Positions 34,130-42,749 are shown, counted from the first letter of the stretch. The stretch is DNA of 62,593 bases from DASQFI01 sp035633215 (GCA_035633215.1 DASQFI010000075.1:1-62593); one strand, 5' to 3'. Notes: a model not told the origin generated them from the letters alone. A program made the numbers and translations.

Positions 34130-34561
34130 TTACGCCGTCGCCGGCTGCGCGCAGTACTTGTCGAACGCCAGCGTGAGCATGTCGGCGATCGCCGGCGCGG
34201 ACCGCACCTCGATGTCGCGCCGCTCGATCATGTACAGCACCTTGCCGTCGCGCAGGAGCGCGATCGCGGGCGAGGACGGGGCGAACCCCTCCAGATACTG
34301 CCGCGCGCGATCCGTGGCTTCGATGTCCGCGCCGGCGAACACGGTCGCCAGCGTCTCCGGCTTGTGCGGGTGCGAGAGCGCCATCGCGATTCCGGGTCTG
34401 GCCTTGCCAGCGGCACAACCGCACACCGAGTTGACGACCATCATCACCACGCCCGGGGACTTCAGCACCTCGTCGACTTGTTCGGGTGTCCGGCACTCGC
34501 GCGCGCCAATCTCGGTCAGTTCCTGACGCATCGGCGCGATTAGATATTCGGGATACGGCAT
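34130..34561 (-). CDS. BrxA/BrxB-family bacilliredoxin
   Basis: 143 residues of the YphP/DUF1094 family with a thioredoxin-like fold. The redox motif CGC sits in NSVCGCAAGKARPG (about residue 49), preceded by the conserved helix EVLKSPGVVMMVV. PSSPAIALLRDGKVLYMIERRDIE matches the second half of the family. In Firmicutes these proteins remove bacillithiol from oxidised proteins; in Acidobacteria the thiol partner is uncertain. TCCTCC on the plus strand (GGAGGA on the minus) lies just upstream of ATG 34561. Confidence 0.85.
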   Translation of the reverse strand: MPYPEYLIAPMRQELTEIGARECRTPEQVDEVLKSPGVVMMVVNSVCGCAAGKARPGIAMALSHPHKPETLATVFAGADIEATDRARQYLEGFAPSSPAIALLRDGKVLYMIERRDIEVRSAPAIADMLTLAFDKYCAQPATA

Positions 34562-34612
34562 CGATTTTCTCCTCCAGCGTGTCGATTACTCGACGCTGCT
34601 ACTATCGATTAT

Positions 34613-35194
34613 ATGGCCTTCTGCAGCCGGCGCCGGTTTCTGGCCGAAGTGGGCGGTCTCACCGGCGTCCTCGCGATCGCACAATTGGACGCGCAACGTG
34701 GTCTCGACCAGTTCGTTATTCCGTCGCCGGGCTGCACCGAAGCGGATTTGACGCCCGCCGTGGCCGACGCGGCAGGCTTCAAGGCCGGCTCACCCGCACG
34801 GACGTCGCTCCTAGAAACTGGATTGACCGGCTCGAAAGCCGTGATCGCTGGTTTTGTAATCGGGCTCAAGTGCGGGCGCGTGAAGGGCGCGCGTCTGGAT
34901 TTCTGGCACGCGGACTCGCGTGGCGCGTTCGACCAGCAGGGATTCCGTTTTCGCGGTCACCAGCTCACCGATGGCGAGGGGCGATATCGACTCGAAACGC
35001 TGATGCCAGGCGCGGCTGGCAACCGCGCGCCAAGCCTCGGCGTGCGGCTCACGCCGCCGGGACAACCGCCGCTCACGACGATGCTGTTTTTTCCAGACGA
35101 GCCCAGGAACGCGCGCGATCCGCAATTCGCCCCGAAGCTGGTGATGAGGCGCGCGGCCGGGACGTTCACCTTCGACTTCATACTGAACCTCTGA
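34613..35194 (+). CDS. Intradiol dioxygenase-like protein lacking iron ligands
   Basis: 193 residues. The N-terminus SRRRFLAEVGGLTGVL looks like a twin-arginine-type signal. The core matches intradiol ring-cleavage dioxygenases: LDFWHADSRGAFDQQG, FRGHQLTDGEGRYRLETLMPG. The family needs two Tyr and two His as Fe(III) ligands. Here the first Tyr is Phe106, Tyr125 is kept, and the usual PHIH segment reads PSLG, so both His are missing. Classical catechol cleavage is therefore unlikely, and a non-iron or binding role is possible. The HAD hydrolase start overlaps its stop by one base (TGATG at 35192). Confidence 0.75.
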   Translation: MAFCSRRRFLAEVGGLTGVLAIAQLDAQRGLDQFVIPSPGCTEADLTPAVADAAGFKAGSPARTSLLETGLTGSKAVIAGFVIGLKCGRVKGARLDFWHADSRGAFDQQGFRFRGHQLTDGEGRYRLETLMPGAAGNRAPSLGVRLTPPGQPPLTTMLFFPDEPRNARDPQFAPKLVMRRAAGTFTFDFILNL

Positions 35195-35916
35195 TGCCCG
35201 TGCCGGTCCGGGCCGTTCTGTGCGACCTCGACGACACGCTGTTCGATCACACGCACGCCAGCCGTTGCGCGGTCGCCGAGCTGCAGCGTGCGGTTCCGGA
35301 CTTCAACTGCTGGTCGATCGACGAATTCGCGGCGCGTCATCGTGACGTCCTCGATACCTTGCACATCGAGGTCCTGGCGGGCCGCCTGACGATCTCCGAC
35401 GCCCGCATCGAGCGGTTTCGACGACTGCTCGTCGCGGCGGCCTGCAGGGATGCCGACCAGATCGCTCCGGGCCTCGCCGGCACGTACCGGCGCGCCTACG
35501 AGACCTCGTGGCAACCTGTCGCGGGCGCATTGCCGCTTCTCACGGCAATCAGGCAGCAGGCCATCCGAATCGCGATCGTCACCAACAACATCGTCGTCGA
35601 ACAGCAAACCAAGCTGCGTCACTGCGGGCTCACAGATCTCGTCGATGCGCTCGTGACGTCCGAAGAGATCGGCGTCCAGAAACCGGATCCGAGAATCTTT
35701 CACGCCGCGCTTGGATCAGTCGGCGCGGAACCCGCCGAAGCGGTGATGGTAGGAGACACCTGGGCCACCGACATCGAAGGCGCCCGCGCCGCCGGCGTGC
35801 GCCCGGTGTGGCTCAATCGCTTTGGTGCAGTTTCTGTCGACCCGACCGTCGCCGAGCTGAACGCTCTGGTGCCAACCGATGCCGCGCTGCGCCTGATTGT
35901 CGCGAGCCAGCTGTAG
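35194..35916 (+). CDS. HAD-superfamily hydrolase
   Basis: 240 residues. Motif I is LCDLDDTLFDHT (nucleophile Asp and acid/base Asp, residues 10-16). Motif II is the Thr in IAIVTNN, motif III the Lys in GVQKPDPRIF, and motif IV is GDTWATDIEGARAAG. A helical cap lies between motif I and ~residue 95. It fits the phosphoglycolate phosphatase/YjjG-like group, which dephosphorylates small metabolites or nucleotides. It is translationally coupled to the preceding gene. The TAG stop is inside the GTAGGGCGG repeat. Confidence 0.87.
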   Translation: MPVPVRAVLCDLDDTLFDHTHASRCAVAELQRAVPDFNCWSIDEFAARHRDVLDTLHIEVLAGRLTISDARIERFRRLLVAAACRDADQIAPGLAGTYRRAYETSWQPVAGALPLLTAIRQQAIRIAIVTNNIVVEQQTKLRHCGLTDLVDALVTSEEIGVQKPDPRIFHAALGSVGAEPAEAVMVGDTWATDIEGARAAGVRPVWLNRFGAVSVDPTVAELNALVPTDAALRLIVASQL

Positions 35917-35967
35917 GGCGGGGCTTCAGCCCGGCCAACGCGCCGGCCCTGACGGGCCGGCCTACAG
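35911..35967. repeat. GTAGG palindrome, copy 1
   Basis: CTGTAGG (35911-35917) is inverted as CCTACAG (35961-35967), with an inner dyad GCCGGCCC / GGGCCGGC. The HAD stop codon is the TAG of the left end. A related repeat is at 49286. Confidence 0.65.
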
Positions 35968-35980
35968 TTCGCAACGCTCC

Positions 35981-36268
35981 CTACGTCCCCGGCGCCGCAT
36001 GCGACCGCGTGTGAAACCCGGCGGCCTCGAGCAAATGTCTTAACTCGTCGAACATCGCGCGCGTCGCGGCGTCGCCCTCCAGCTTCAGCAGGCGATCGAC
36101 GGCGAACATGCGAAAACGGATCGCTTCCATGTGGAACGCCGCCACCGCCCGGCGCAGCCATTCGGCTTCATGAACGAGCTGGCGTTGGTTCGCACTCTCG
36201 GGGAGGCGCTCGAGCGCCGGAAGCAGCGCGTCGAGTTTCTCGAGGGCCGGGGCCGTCTTCTCCGACAT
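35981..36268 (-). CDS. Small helical protein, unknown
   Basis: 95 residues from MSEKTAPALEKL (36268). It is predicted almost entirely helical, with heptad-like Leu spacing (LEKLDALLPALERLPES, then LHLLEA-type repeats). There is no Cys motif, signal or membrane segment. It lies 10 bases downstream of the DMT transporter gene end in the same direction, so it may share its transcript. The family is not recognised. Confidence 0.6.
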   Translation of the reverse strand: MSEKTAPALEKLDALLPALERLPESANQRQLVHEAEWLRRAVAAFHMEAIRFRMFAVDRLLKLEGDAATRAMFDELRHLLEAAGFHTRSHAAPGT

Positions 36269-36277
36269 GAGCACATT

Positions 36278-37150
36278 CTACCGAGGACCGCGGGGATCTT
36301 TTTGAGTCCTCGAAAAGGCCCCCGAGGTGGTGGTTAGCCAGACCCCGCATGCGATGAGAGCGGTCGCGATCAGAAGACGCGGCGTGATGGTCTCGCCGAG
36401 CAGAACCGCCGCAAGCAGGGCGGTGAGCACGGGCACGATGAGCTGAACGATCGCGGCGCGCCAGGCGGCCAGCGCAGGAAGAACGGAGTACCACAGCGTG
36501 TAGCCGACACCGGACGCAATCGACCCCGAGGCGGCCGCGAGCAGCACGCCAACCGTGGAATAGCGGCGACCGCTCGCGAGAAACGCGACGGGAACAACGG
36601 CCAGCACCGTCGCGCGGACGAAATTTCGGGTCGTATCCACGAGCGGATTAAGGCTGCCGCGTCCGGCGAGCGAGTAGCCGCCCCAGCACACGCCGGCGGC
36701 GATCATCAGCACGGCGCCTGCTGGATGCGGTGCCGTGACGCCGGGCACCGTCAGCGCCAGCAGTCCCGAAATCGCCAGCGCGACGCCCACCCAATCGAGG
36801 CGCGCCGGGCGCTCACCCCGCACCAGCCCAACGCCGATCATGGTCGCCTGGACGGCGCCGAAGAGCAGCAACGCGCCCACGGCGGCACCGATCAGCGTGT
36901 ACGCCAGCGTGAATGCCACGGCATAGCCGGCCAGCGCCGCGCCCGCCAGCCAGGACCCTCCCGAGCCTGAAGGCGCTCGACGCAGCCGGACCAGCAGCGC
37001 GAGCGTCAGGGCACCGGTCACCAGGCGGATGAGCGTGAACGACGCCCAGTCCAGCCGGTCGGTAGCGAGGGCGCCGCGGGTGAGCAGGGAATTCGAGGCG
37101 AAGCAGAGGAGGGTCGCAGCAGTCAGGAGGAAGAGGCGCACACGGAACAT
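36278..37150 (-). CDS. EamA/DMT-family transporter
   Basis: 290 residues with about ten membrane helices and two EamA halves (first half RLVTGALTLALLVRLRRAP, second half AGVCWGGYSLAGRG, then LPALAAWRAAIVQLIVPVLT). Such transporters export amino acids, purines or other metabolites; the substrate cannot be told. The start codon ATG (37148-37150) is formed by the end of the GAAGTGAAG palindrome, and no ribosome site other than the purine-rich repeat is present. Confidence 0.85.
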   Translation of the reverse strand: MFRVRLFLLTAATLLCFASNSLLTRGALATDRLDWASFTLIRLVTGALTLALLVRLRRAPSGSGGSWLAGAALAGYAVAFTLAYTLIGAAVGALLLFGAVQATMIGVGLVRGERPARLDWVGVALAISGLLALTVPGVTAPHPAGAVLMIAAGVCWGGYSLAGRGSLNPLVDTTRNFVRATVLAVVPVAFLASGRRYSTVGVLLAAASGSIASGVGYTLWYSVLPALAAWRAAIVQLIVPVLTALLAAVLLGETITPRLLIATALIACGVWLTTTSGAFSRTQKDPRGPR

Positions 37151-37254
37151 GAAGGAAGTGAAGGGGTGAAGACCATGAAGAAGAGCCTTTCTTCATGAAC
37201 TTCTCTTCATGAACTTCCCTTCATGAACTTCATCCCTTCATTCTCTTCATGTCT
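37148..37254. repeat. GAAGTGAAG palindrome, copy 2
   Basis: CATGAAGGAAGTGAAGGGG at 37148 is inverted toward 37254 as CCCTTCATTCTCTTCATG. Between them the CTTCATGAACTTC unit is repeated three times, so the right arm is expanded. The left end gives the start codon of the DMT transporter and the right end the stop of phoU (37247-37249). Confidence 0.75.
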
Positions 37255-37906
37255 GCCCCTGGTGCCGAATGTCCCGGCCCTCGACGAGGAAAATCAGATC
37301 TTCGGCGATGTTCGTCGCGTGGTCCGCAATACGTTCCAGGCAGCGCGCTATGAGAATGAGGGCGACGCCACGCTCGGCGGTACCGGGATCAACACTCATC
37401 CGCGAGAGCCGGGCGCGAAGGATGGCGTCACGGGTCGCGTCCGCCGCGTCATCGCGCCGGAGGACCGACAGGGCGCGATCGACATCCCGCTCGACGAAGG
37501 CCTGAAGGGTATCGTGCAGCATCGCGAGCGCCAGGTTGGCGAGCGGGTCGATGTCCCGGGCAGGCTCGATTGTCGGGAGCTGGACGAGCTTCATCGCCGC
37601 CTGGGCGATGTTGACCGCCTGATCCCCGACGCGTTCCAGATCGGTATTGGCTTTGAGAATGGAGCGCACCGTCCTCAGGTCCGAGCCGACCGGGTGCTGC
37701 AGAGCAAGAACTCTCAGACACAAGTCGTCGATGACGAGCTCGAGGTCGTTGACGGGCCCGTCGCCTGACGCGACGGCAGCTGCCAGGTCGGGGCGCTGCT
37801 CGCGCAGCGCCGTGATCGCGTCGCGGGTCCGCGCCTCGACGAGGGCGCCCATCTCGGCAAGCCGGTCTTCGAGCGTCCGCAGCTCTTCGTGAAAGTGGCG
37901 TTGCAT
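37247..37906 (-). CDS. phoU: PhoU phosphate-signalling protein
   Basis: 219 residues with two three-helix PhoU repeats. The metal-binding acidic motifs are ELVIDDLCLRV and ERVGDQAVNIAQ in the first half, and RCLERIADHATNIAED in the second. PhoU links the Pst transporter to the PhoR/PhoB kinase pair and limits uptake. Last gene of the pst operon; its ATG overlaps the pstB stop (TAATG at 37904-37908). The stop codon lies in the GAAGTGAAG repeat. Confidence 0.93.
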   Translation of the reverse strand: MQRHFHEELRTLEDRLAEMGALVEARTRDAITALREQRPDLAAAVASGDGPVNDLELVIDDLCLRVLALQHPVGSDLRTVRSILKANTDLERVGDQAVNIAQAAMKLVQLPTIEPARDIDPLANLALAMLHDTLQAFVERDVDRALSVLRRDDAADATRDAILRARLSRMSVDPGTAERGVALILIARCLERIADHATNIAEDLIFLVEGRDIRHQGQT

Positions 37907-38751
37907 TATCCGAACCGCCCCGTGACGTAGTCGTTCGTGTGCGATTCCTTCGGGTTCGTGAAGATCTGCTCGGTGGGGCTGTACTCGATCAGCCGCCCCA
38001 GCCAGAAGAAGGCCGTCATGTCGGACACGCGCGCGGCCTGCTGCAGGTTATGCGTGACGATGACGATCGTGTAGCGGTTCTTGAGCTGGTAAATCAGCTC
38101 TTCGACCTTGGCGGTCGCGATCGGGTCAAGCGCCGAGCACGGCTCGTCCATGAGGATGATCTCCGGCTCGATGGCGATCGCGCGCGCGATGCAGAGCCGC
38201 TGCTGCTGGCCGCCCGAGAGCGACAGACCGCTCTCGTGCAGCCGGTCCTTGACCTCGTCCCAGAGCGCCGCCCCGGTGAGGCTCTTTTCGCACGCCTCCT
38301 GGAGCGTCGCCCGGTTCTTGATGCCCGCGATGCGCAGTCCGTACACCACATTCTCAAAAATCGACTTGGGCAGCGGGTTCGATTTCTGGAACACCATGCC
38401 GATCCGCCGGCGCACTTCGATGACGTCCGTCGCCGGGGCGTACAGATCCTGTCCGTGCACCGTGAAGCTGCCCGTGATCTTCACGTTGTCGATGAGGTCG
38501 TTCATCCGATTGAGACATCGTATGAGCGTCGACTTCCCACAGCCGGATGGGCCGATGAACGCGGTGACCCTCCGTTCGCCGATGTCCATCGAGATGTCGT
38601 GCAGCGCCTGCTTCTCGCCGTAAAACAGGTTGACGTCCCGAATCACGATCGCCGGTGGGAGCTCTGGCGCGCCGACCGGCGGCCGCGTGAACTGCACGTT
38701 CGTCTTGAGCCGCGGGCCCTCGCCGTTGGTTTTCGCCGTCACCTGAGACAT
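37906..38751 (-). CDS. pstB: Phosphate ABC transporter ATP-binding protein
   Basis: 281 residues with a ~30-residue N-terminal extension. Walker A is GPSGCGKST, the Q-loop MVFQKSNPLPKSI, the signature LSGGQQQR, Walker B IILMDEPCSALD, and the H-loop IVIVTHN. It powers the PstCA channel for high-affinity inorganic phosphate import at the inner membrane. Fourteen bases separate it from pstA. Confidence 0.95.
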   Translation of the reverse strand: MSQVTAKTNGEGPRLKTNVQFTRPPVGAPELPPAIVIRDVNLFYGEKQALHDISMDIGERRVTAFIGPSGCGKSTLIRCLNRMNDLIDNVKITGSFTVHGQDLYAPATDVIEVRRRIGMVFQKSNPLPKSIFENVVYGLRIAGIKNRATLQEACEKSLTGAALWDEVKDRLHESGLSLSGGQQQRLCIARAIAIEPEIILMDEPCSALDPIATAKVEELIYQLKNRYTIVIVTHNLQQAARVSDMTAFFWLGRLIEYSPTEQIFTNPKESHTNDYVTGRFG

Positions 38752-38764
38752 TTAATCAGAACTC

Positions 38765-40393
38765 CTAGAAGGCCGACGTCTGGTACCGCTTCCGGAGGTG
38801 ATTCCGGACGACGATCGCGGTCAGATTCAGCGCGACGACAATCACGAGCAGCAGGATCGCGGTCGCGTACACCATCGGTTTGGCGGCTTCGACGTTCGGG
38901 CTCTGAAATCCGACGTCGTAGATGTGATACCCCAAGTGCATGAACTTGCGTTCGAAATGGATGAACGGGCTCACCCCGTCGACCGGCAGATCCGGGGCCA
39001 GCTTCACGACCCCGGTGATCATCAGTGGTGCGACCTCGCCGGCGCCGCGCGCCATCGCCAGAATCAATCCCGTCAGGATGCCCGGCGCGGCCGCCGGCAG
39101 CACGACGCGCAGGATCGTCTGGAACTTCGTCGCGCCCGTGGCGAGCGAGGCCTCCCGCATCGACCGCGGCACCGCGCCAAGCGCCTCCTCCGAGGCGACG
39201 ATGACGACGGGCACGGTCAAGAGGCCGAGCGTGAGCGAGGCCCACAGGATACCGCCGGTGCCGAACGTCGGCGTTGGCAGGCGCTCGGCGAAAAACGCCT
39301 GATCGATCGCCCCTCCCATGAAGTACACGAAGAAGCCCAGCCCGAAGACGCCAAAGACAATGGAAGGCACGCCCGCAAGATTATTGACGGCGATCCTGAC
39401 CAGCCGGACCAGGATGCCCTGATGTGCGTACTCGCGCAGATACAGGGCCGCCAGCACGCCGAATGGCACGGCGAGCATGCTCATGAGGATGACCATCATG
39501 ACGGTCCCGAAGATGGCGGGGAGGATGCCGCCCTCGGTGTTCGACTCGCGCGGGTCCCCCGACAGGAACTCCCACAACCGTCCTGCGTAGACGGACACCC
39601 GTCCGCCGAACGACAGCTCGTTCGCGCGATACGCGCGGAACACATCGAGCGTCGACAGATCCTTTTCGGTGCCGTCGGCGGCGGCGAGCACGAGATGGGT
39701 TTTGGATGCCTGGGCGATCGTCTCGGCGAGTCGCCGCTCGGCCGCGGCATATTCGGTATTGAGCTCGGCGACGCGCTTCTCGATCGCGGCCCGGGCCGCC
39801 GCGACATCCCCCTGACCCTTCAGCTCGACGCGGCGCAACTCGAGCCGTGCGGCCTCGATCGAGGCGTTGATGAGGCCAATCTCGTCGCGCTCGATCTCGC
39901 GAATCCGGTCGCGATCCCTGTCCGCCTGGGCGATGAGCGGCGGCAGCGCCTGGAAGACCGGATCGGCCCCCTGCGCGAGCACGCGCTCGCCCTCGACCAG
40001 CCGCACGGGCGTGCCGAGAAATGGCCCGTACTCCCGGCGCTCGACGTAGATCGCATCGCGCGGGTGCGTCTGCTCCACAATCTCGGTATCGTCCATCCAG
40101 CGAAAATCGGCGCCGACCAGATCGCGGTTACCCACCTTGAGCTGCAGGCGAGTCGCCTTGAGATGCTGCGGCGTGCCCGGCGCCGGAATCCCTTCCCGGG
40201 CGACGACCTCCCCGAGCAGGACGGCGCCGTCCTTGAGCGTGACGCGCGTCAGCGGCCGCGGCCAGAAAAACCCCAGACCGTTGACGAGAATGAGCCCGAT
40301 CATCCCGGTGATCATCAGCAGGCTGACCGCCAGACCGGTCCCCGTGAACCAGATCGCCGGATCGCCGCGCCGGATGAGCTCTCGAACGCGCAT
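38765..40393 (-). CDS. pstA: Phosphate ABC transporter permease PstA, long form
   Basis: 542 residues, about twice the E. coli length. The first helix (~18-40) is followed by a ~260-residue extra-membrane insert with a long coiled coil (~150-215). The permease core starts near residue 290 (GILPAIFGTVMMVILMSMLAV) and includes ASEEALGAVPRSMREASLATGATK, the EAA loop that contacts PstB. The ATGA overlap with pstC fixes the start at 40393. Long PstA/PstC pairs occur in several Gram-negatives; the insert may sense phosphate or PhoU. Confidence 0.92.
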   Translation of the reverse strand: MRVRELIRRGDPAIWFTGTGLAVSLLMITGMIGLILVNGLGFFWPRPLTRVTLKDGAVLLGEVVAREGIPAPGTPQHLKATRLQLKVGNRDLVGADFRWMDDTEIVEQTHPRDAIYVERREYGPFLGTPVRLVEGERVLAQGADPVFQALPPLIAQADRDRDRIREIERDEIGLINASIEAARLELRRVELKGQGDVAAARAAIEKRVAELNTEYAAAERRLAETIAQASKTHLVLAAADGTEKDLSTLDVFRAYRANELSFGGRVSVYAGRLWEFLSGDPRESNTEGGILPAIFGTVMMVILMSMLAVPFGVLAALYLREYAHQGILVRLVRIAVNNLAGVPSIVFGVFGLGFFVYFMGGAIDQAFFAERLPTPTFGTGGILWASLTLGLLTVPVVIVASEEALGAVPRSMREASLATGATKFQTILRVVLPAAAPGILTGLILAMARGAGEVAPLMITGVVKLAPDLPVDGVSPFIHFERKFMHLGYHIYDVGFQSPNVEAAKPMVYATAILLLVIVVALNLTAIVVRNHLRKRYQTSAF

Positions 40394-42648
40394 CAGATGG
40401 CCTTGTACCGCTCGCGCAGCCGCTGCCGGATCACTTCGGCAATCGTGTTGAGCGTGAACGTCATGACGAACAGCAGCGCGGCCGAGAGAAAGAGCGTCCG
40501 GTACAGCGTCCCACCCTGCGGCGCCTCGGGGATCTCCACCGCGATGTTGGCCGACAACGTGCGGAATCCGTTGAAGATCGACCAGTCCATCACGGGCGTG
40601 TTCCCGGTCGCCATGAGCACGATCATCGTCTCGCCGACGGCGCGGCCAAAACCAACCATGACCGCCGAGAACACGCCCGGGCTGGCCGTCGGCACGACGA
40701 CCCGGATCGCGGTCTGCCAGCGGCTGGCGCCCAGCGCCAGCGACGCCGCGCCCAGGTTTGAGGGCACGCTCGAAAACGCATCCTCCGAAATCGTGAAAAT
40801 GATCGGAATCACCGCGAAGCCCATGGCCACACCGACCACGAGGCTGTTCCGCTGGTCGTAGGTGATCCCAAGGTTGGCGAGCCATTGGCGCGCGTCGCCG
40901 CCAAAGGCGACCGCTTCGACCGTCGGCGCGAGCGCCAGCGCCAGCCAGCCCCCGAACAGCACGAGGGGGATGATCAGGACGAGCTCGCCGCCCACGCGCA
41001 CGCGGCGGCGCAGGGCCGTCGGGAGCACGTTCCAGACGAACATCGCCGACGTCCCGACGATCGGCAGGACCAGCATCAGCAAAATGACGCCAACCAGGTT
41101 GCGTTCCACGACAGGCGCCAGGTAGAGGCCGGCGATGAACCCGATGACGACGCTCGGCAGCGCCGCCATGATCTCGACCGTCGGCTTGATGCGCGCGCGG
41201 ATCGACGGGTGGACGAACTGCGACGTGTAGAGCGCGCCGAAGACGGCGAGCGGAATCGCAAAGATCAGCGCGTAAACCGTGCCCTTTATGGTGCCGAAGA
41301 TGAGCGGCACGAGGCTGAGCTTCGGCTCGGCATCGTCGGTCCCGCCCGACGATTGCCACACGTACTCCGGCGCGGCGTACCCCTCGTACCAGACCTTGCC
41401 GAAGAGCGTCCGCCAGCTGATCTCCGGGTGCGGGTTGGCCACGGCGAATCGATCGATCTCGCCCGTGCTCCGCACGGCCACCAGACCGTCGCTTCTCGGC
41501 GTCAGCACGACATGGGTCGCCGGCGTAGTGCCCGGCAGCGTGAGCAGGACTCTTCCCGATGTCTGATGGCGGAGCACGATCCGCCCGTCGGCACTCGCCG
41601 CGGCAAAGGTACGATCGCGCGTGGACGCGGCGATGTCGGTAATGGCCGAACCCTGGAACCCGAACTCCACGGCTCGGACCAGACCCAGCGCGCCGTCAGC
41701 GCCCACTGGCGCGCGAAACCACGCGCTGAGGTTTCCATCTGCCGTTCCGACGACGAACGTGTGGCTTCCAATCACATAGCTCAGCGCCGTAATGGCCGCC
41801 GATCCGGTTTTCGAGACGTCGGTCAACGTCGGCGTGTCGCCAAGCTCCCAGTGGTACACGGTCCCGCGGTCGGTGCCGGCGATGACGGTCCCGGAGCGTC
41901 CGACGCGCAGCGCCGTCACTTTCTGGCCAGCCTCCACTTGAACGACGGCTTCCCTGGCCTGTCCCGCGGGATCGGACCACCAGAACTTGATCTCGTTGTC
42001 CACGACCTGGCCGGCCAGAATCTTGTTGTCGCCCTCTTCCAGGTAGCTGACCCGCCGGAGCGGCCGCTTCTCGGGATCGAAGGCGATGATGCCGCGCTCT
42101 ACCAGCTGCGCGGTGACGTTCTTGAGCACCCCGCCCTCGTAGACGGGCAGGAAGCTGACCATGAGCATCGCGACGCGCCCGTCGGACGTTCCGAAGGCGA
42201 TGAAGTCGCCCGACAACGAGCGCGATCCCGTCGTGATGGTCGCGCCGGAGAGTGTTGGCGGCGTGAGATCGAAGGCCCGCGCGCCGGTGTCGGTCGCGAA
42301 AAAAGTCAGGGTGCCCGAGGGCGTGACGTCGTACAGGTACCGTCCGGACTCGTCGGTGCCCATGACGGCGTGCGCGGGCGAGGCGGGCTCGAGGGTTCCC
42401 GCCAGCCGAATCGTGCCCAGCTGCGACGCTCGGGCGGACTTGAACAAGGGCAGCGCCTCGGCGCCAATGAAAATCAGAATGCCAATGACGCTGATGATGA
42501 CGGCCACGCCGCCGAGCGTGATGATGCCGACCGCCGCCCGGTCGATCTTCTTGAGCCTGCCAATGCGGCGTTTGGCCGCCGCCATCTGGCGGCGGACCGC
42601 CGATTCGCCGCCCTGGAGGTCGTTTGCCGTCGGGGTTGAAACGCTCAT
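40393..42648 (-). CDS. pstC: Phosphate ABC transporter permease PstC with propeller-like insert
   Basis: 751 residues. The first membrane helix is at ~42-66 (IITLGGVAVIISVIGILIFI). About 340 residues of repeated beta segments follow (ITALSYVIGSHTFVVGTADG-type units), suggesting a WD40-like propeller. The permease core starts at ~450 (GTIKGTVYALIFAIPLAVFG) with the EAA loop ISEDAFSSVPSNLGAASLALGASR. It forms the phosphate channel with PstA. The REP-like hairpin at 42684 separates it from pstS upstream. Confidence 0.92.
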   Translation of the reverse strand: MSVSTPTANDLQGGESAVRRQMAAAKRRIGRLKKIDRAAVGIITLGGVAVIISVIGILIFIGAEALPLFKSARASQLGTIRLAGTLEPASPAHAVMGTDESGRYLYDVTPSGTLTFFATDTGARAFDLTPPTLSGATITTGSRSLSGDFIAFGTSDGRVAMLMVSFLPVYEGGVLKNVTAQLVERGIIAFDPEKRPLRRVSYLEEGDNKILAGQVVDNEIKFWWSDPAGQAREAVVQVEAGQKVTALRVGRSGTVIAGTDRGTVYHWELGDTPTLTDVSKTGSAAITALSYVIGSHTFVVGTADGNLSAWFRAPVGADGALGLVRAVEFGFQGSAITDIAASTRDRTFAAASADGRIVLRHQTSGRVLLTLPGTTPATHVVLTPRSDGLVAVRSTGEIDRFAVANPHPEISWRTLFGKVWYEGYAAPEYVWQSSGGTDDAEPKLSLVPLIFGTIKGTVYALIFAIPLAVFGALYTSQFVHPSIRARIKPTVEIMAALPSVVIGFIAGLYLAPVVERNLVGVILLMLVLPIVGTSAMFVWNVLPTALRRRVRVGGELVLIIPLVLFGGWLALALAPTVEAVAFGGDARQWLANLGITYDQRNSLVVGVAMGFAVIPIIFTISEDAFSSVPSNLGAASLALGASRWQTAIRVVVPTASPGVFSAVMVGFGRAVGETMIVLMATGNTPVMDWSIFNGFRTLSANIAVEIPEAPQGGTLYRTLFLSAALLFVMTFTLNTIAEVIRQRLRERYKAI

Positions 42649-42683
42649 GTCAGGCGCTGGTCAGGCGAACGGGCGCGGGTCAT

Positions 42684-42749
42684 GGGTCAGGTCTTGTATT
42701 GCAACATTCGCTGAAGTCCGAATCAATGTTGCAGTACAAGACCTGACCC
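42684..42749. repeat. REP-like 25-bp palindrome between pstS and pstC
   Basis: The left arm begins GGGTCAGGTCTTGTATTGC (42684) and the right arm ends CAAGACCTGACCC (42749). The arms are 25 bp with one mismatch around a 16-base loop. GGTCAGGTCTTG-type palindromes are widespread and are associated with RAYT-like (Y1) transposases; none is seen in the window. The position suits an intercistronic hairpin that keeps pstS mRNA above pstCAB. Confidence 0.75.

Noticed and set aside
34486..35193. Extended N-terminus of the HAD hydrolase
   Set aside because: The upstream part is antisense to bacilliredoxin and out of frame with the intradiol-like gene; ATG 35194 with a one-base overlap and immediate motif I is far better.
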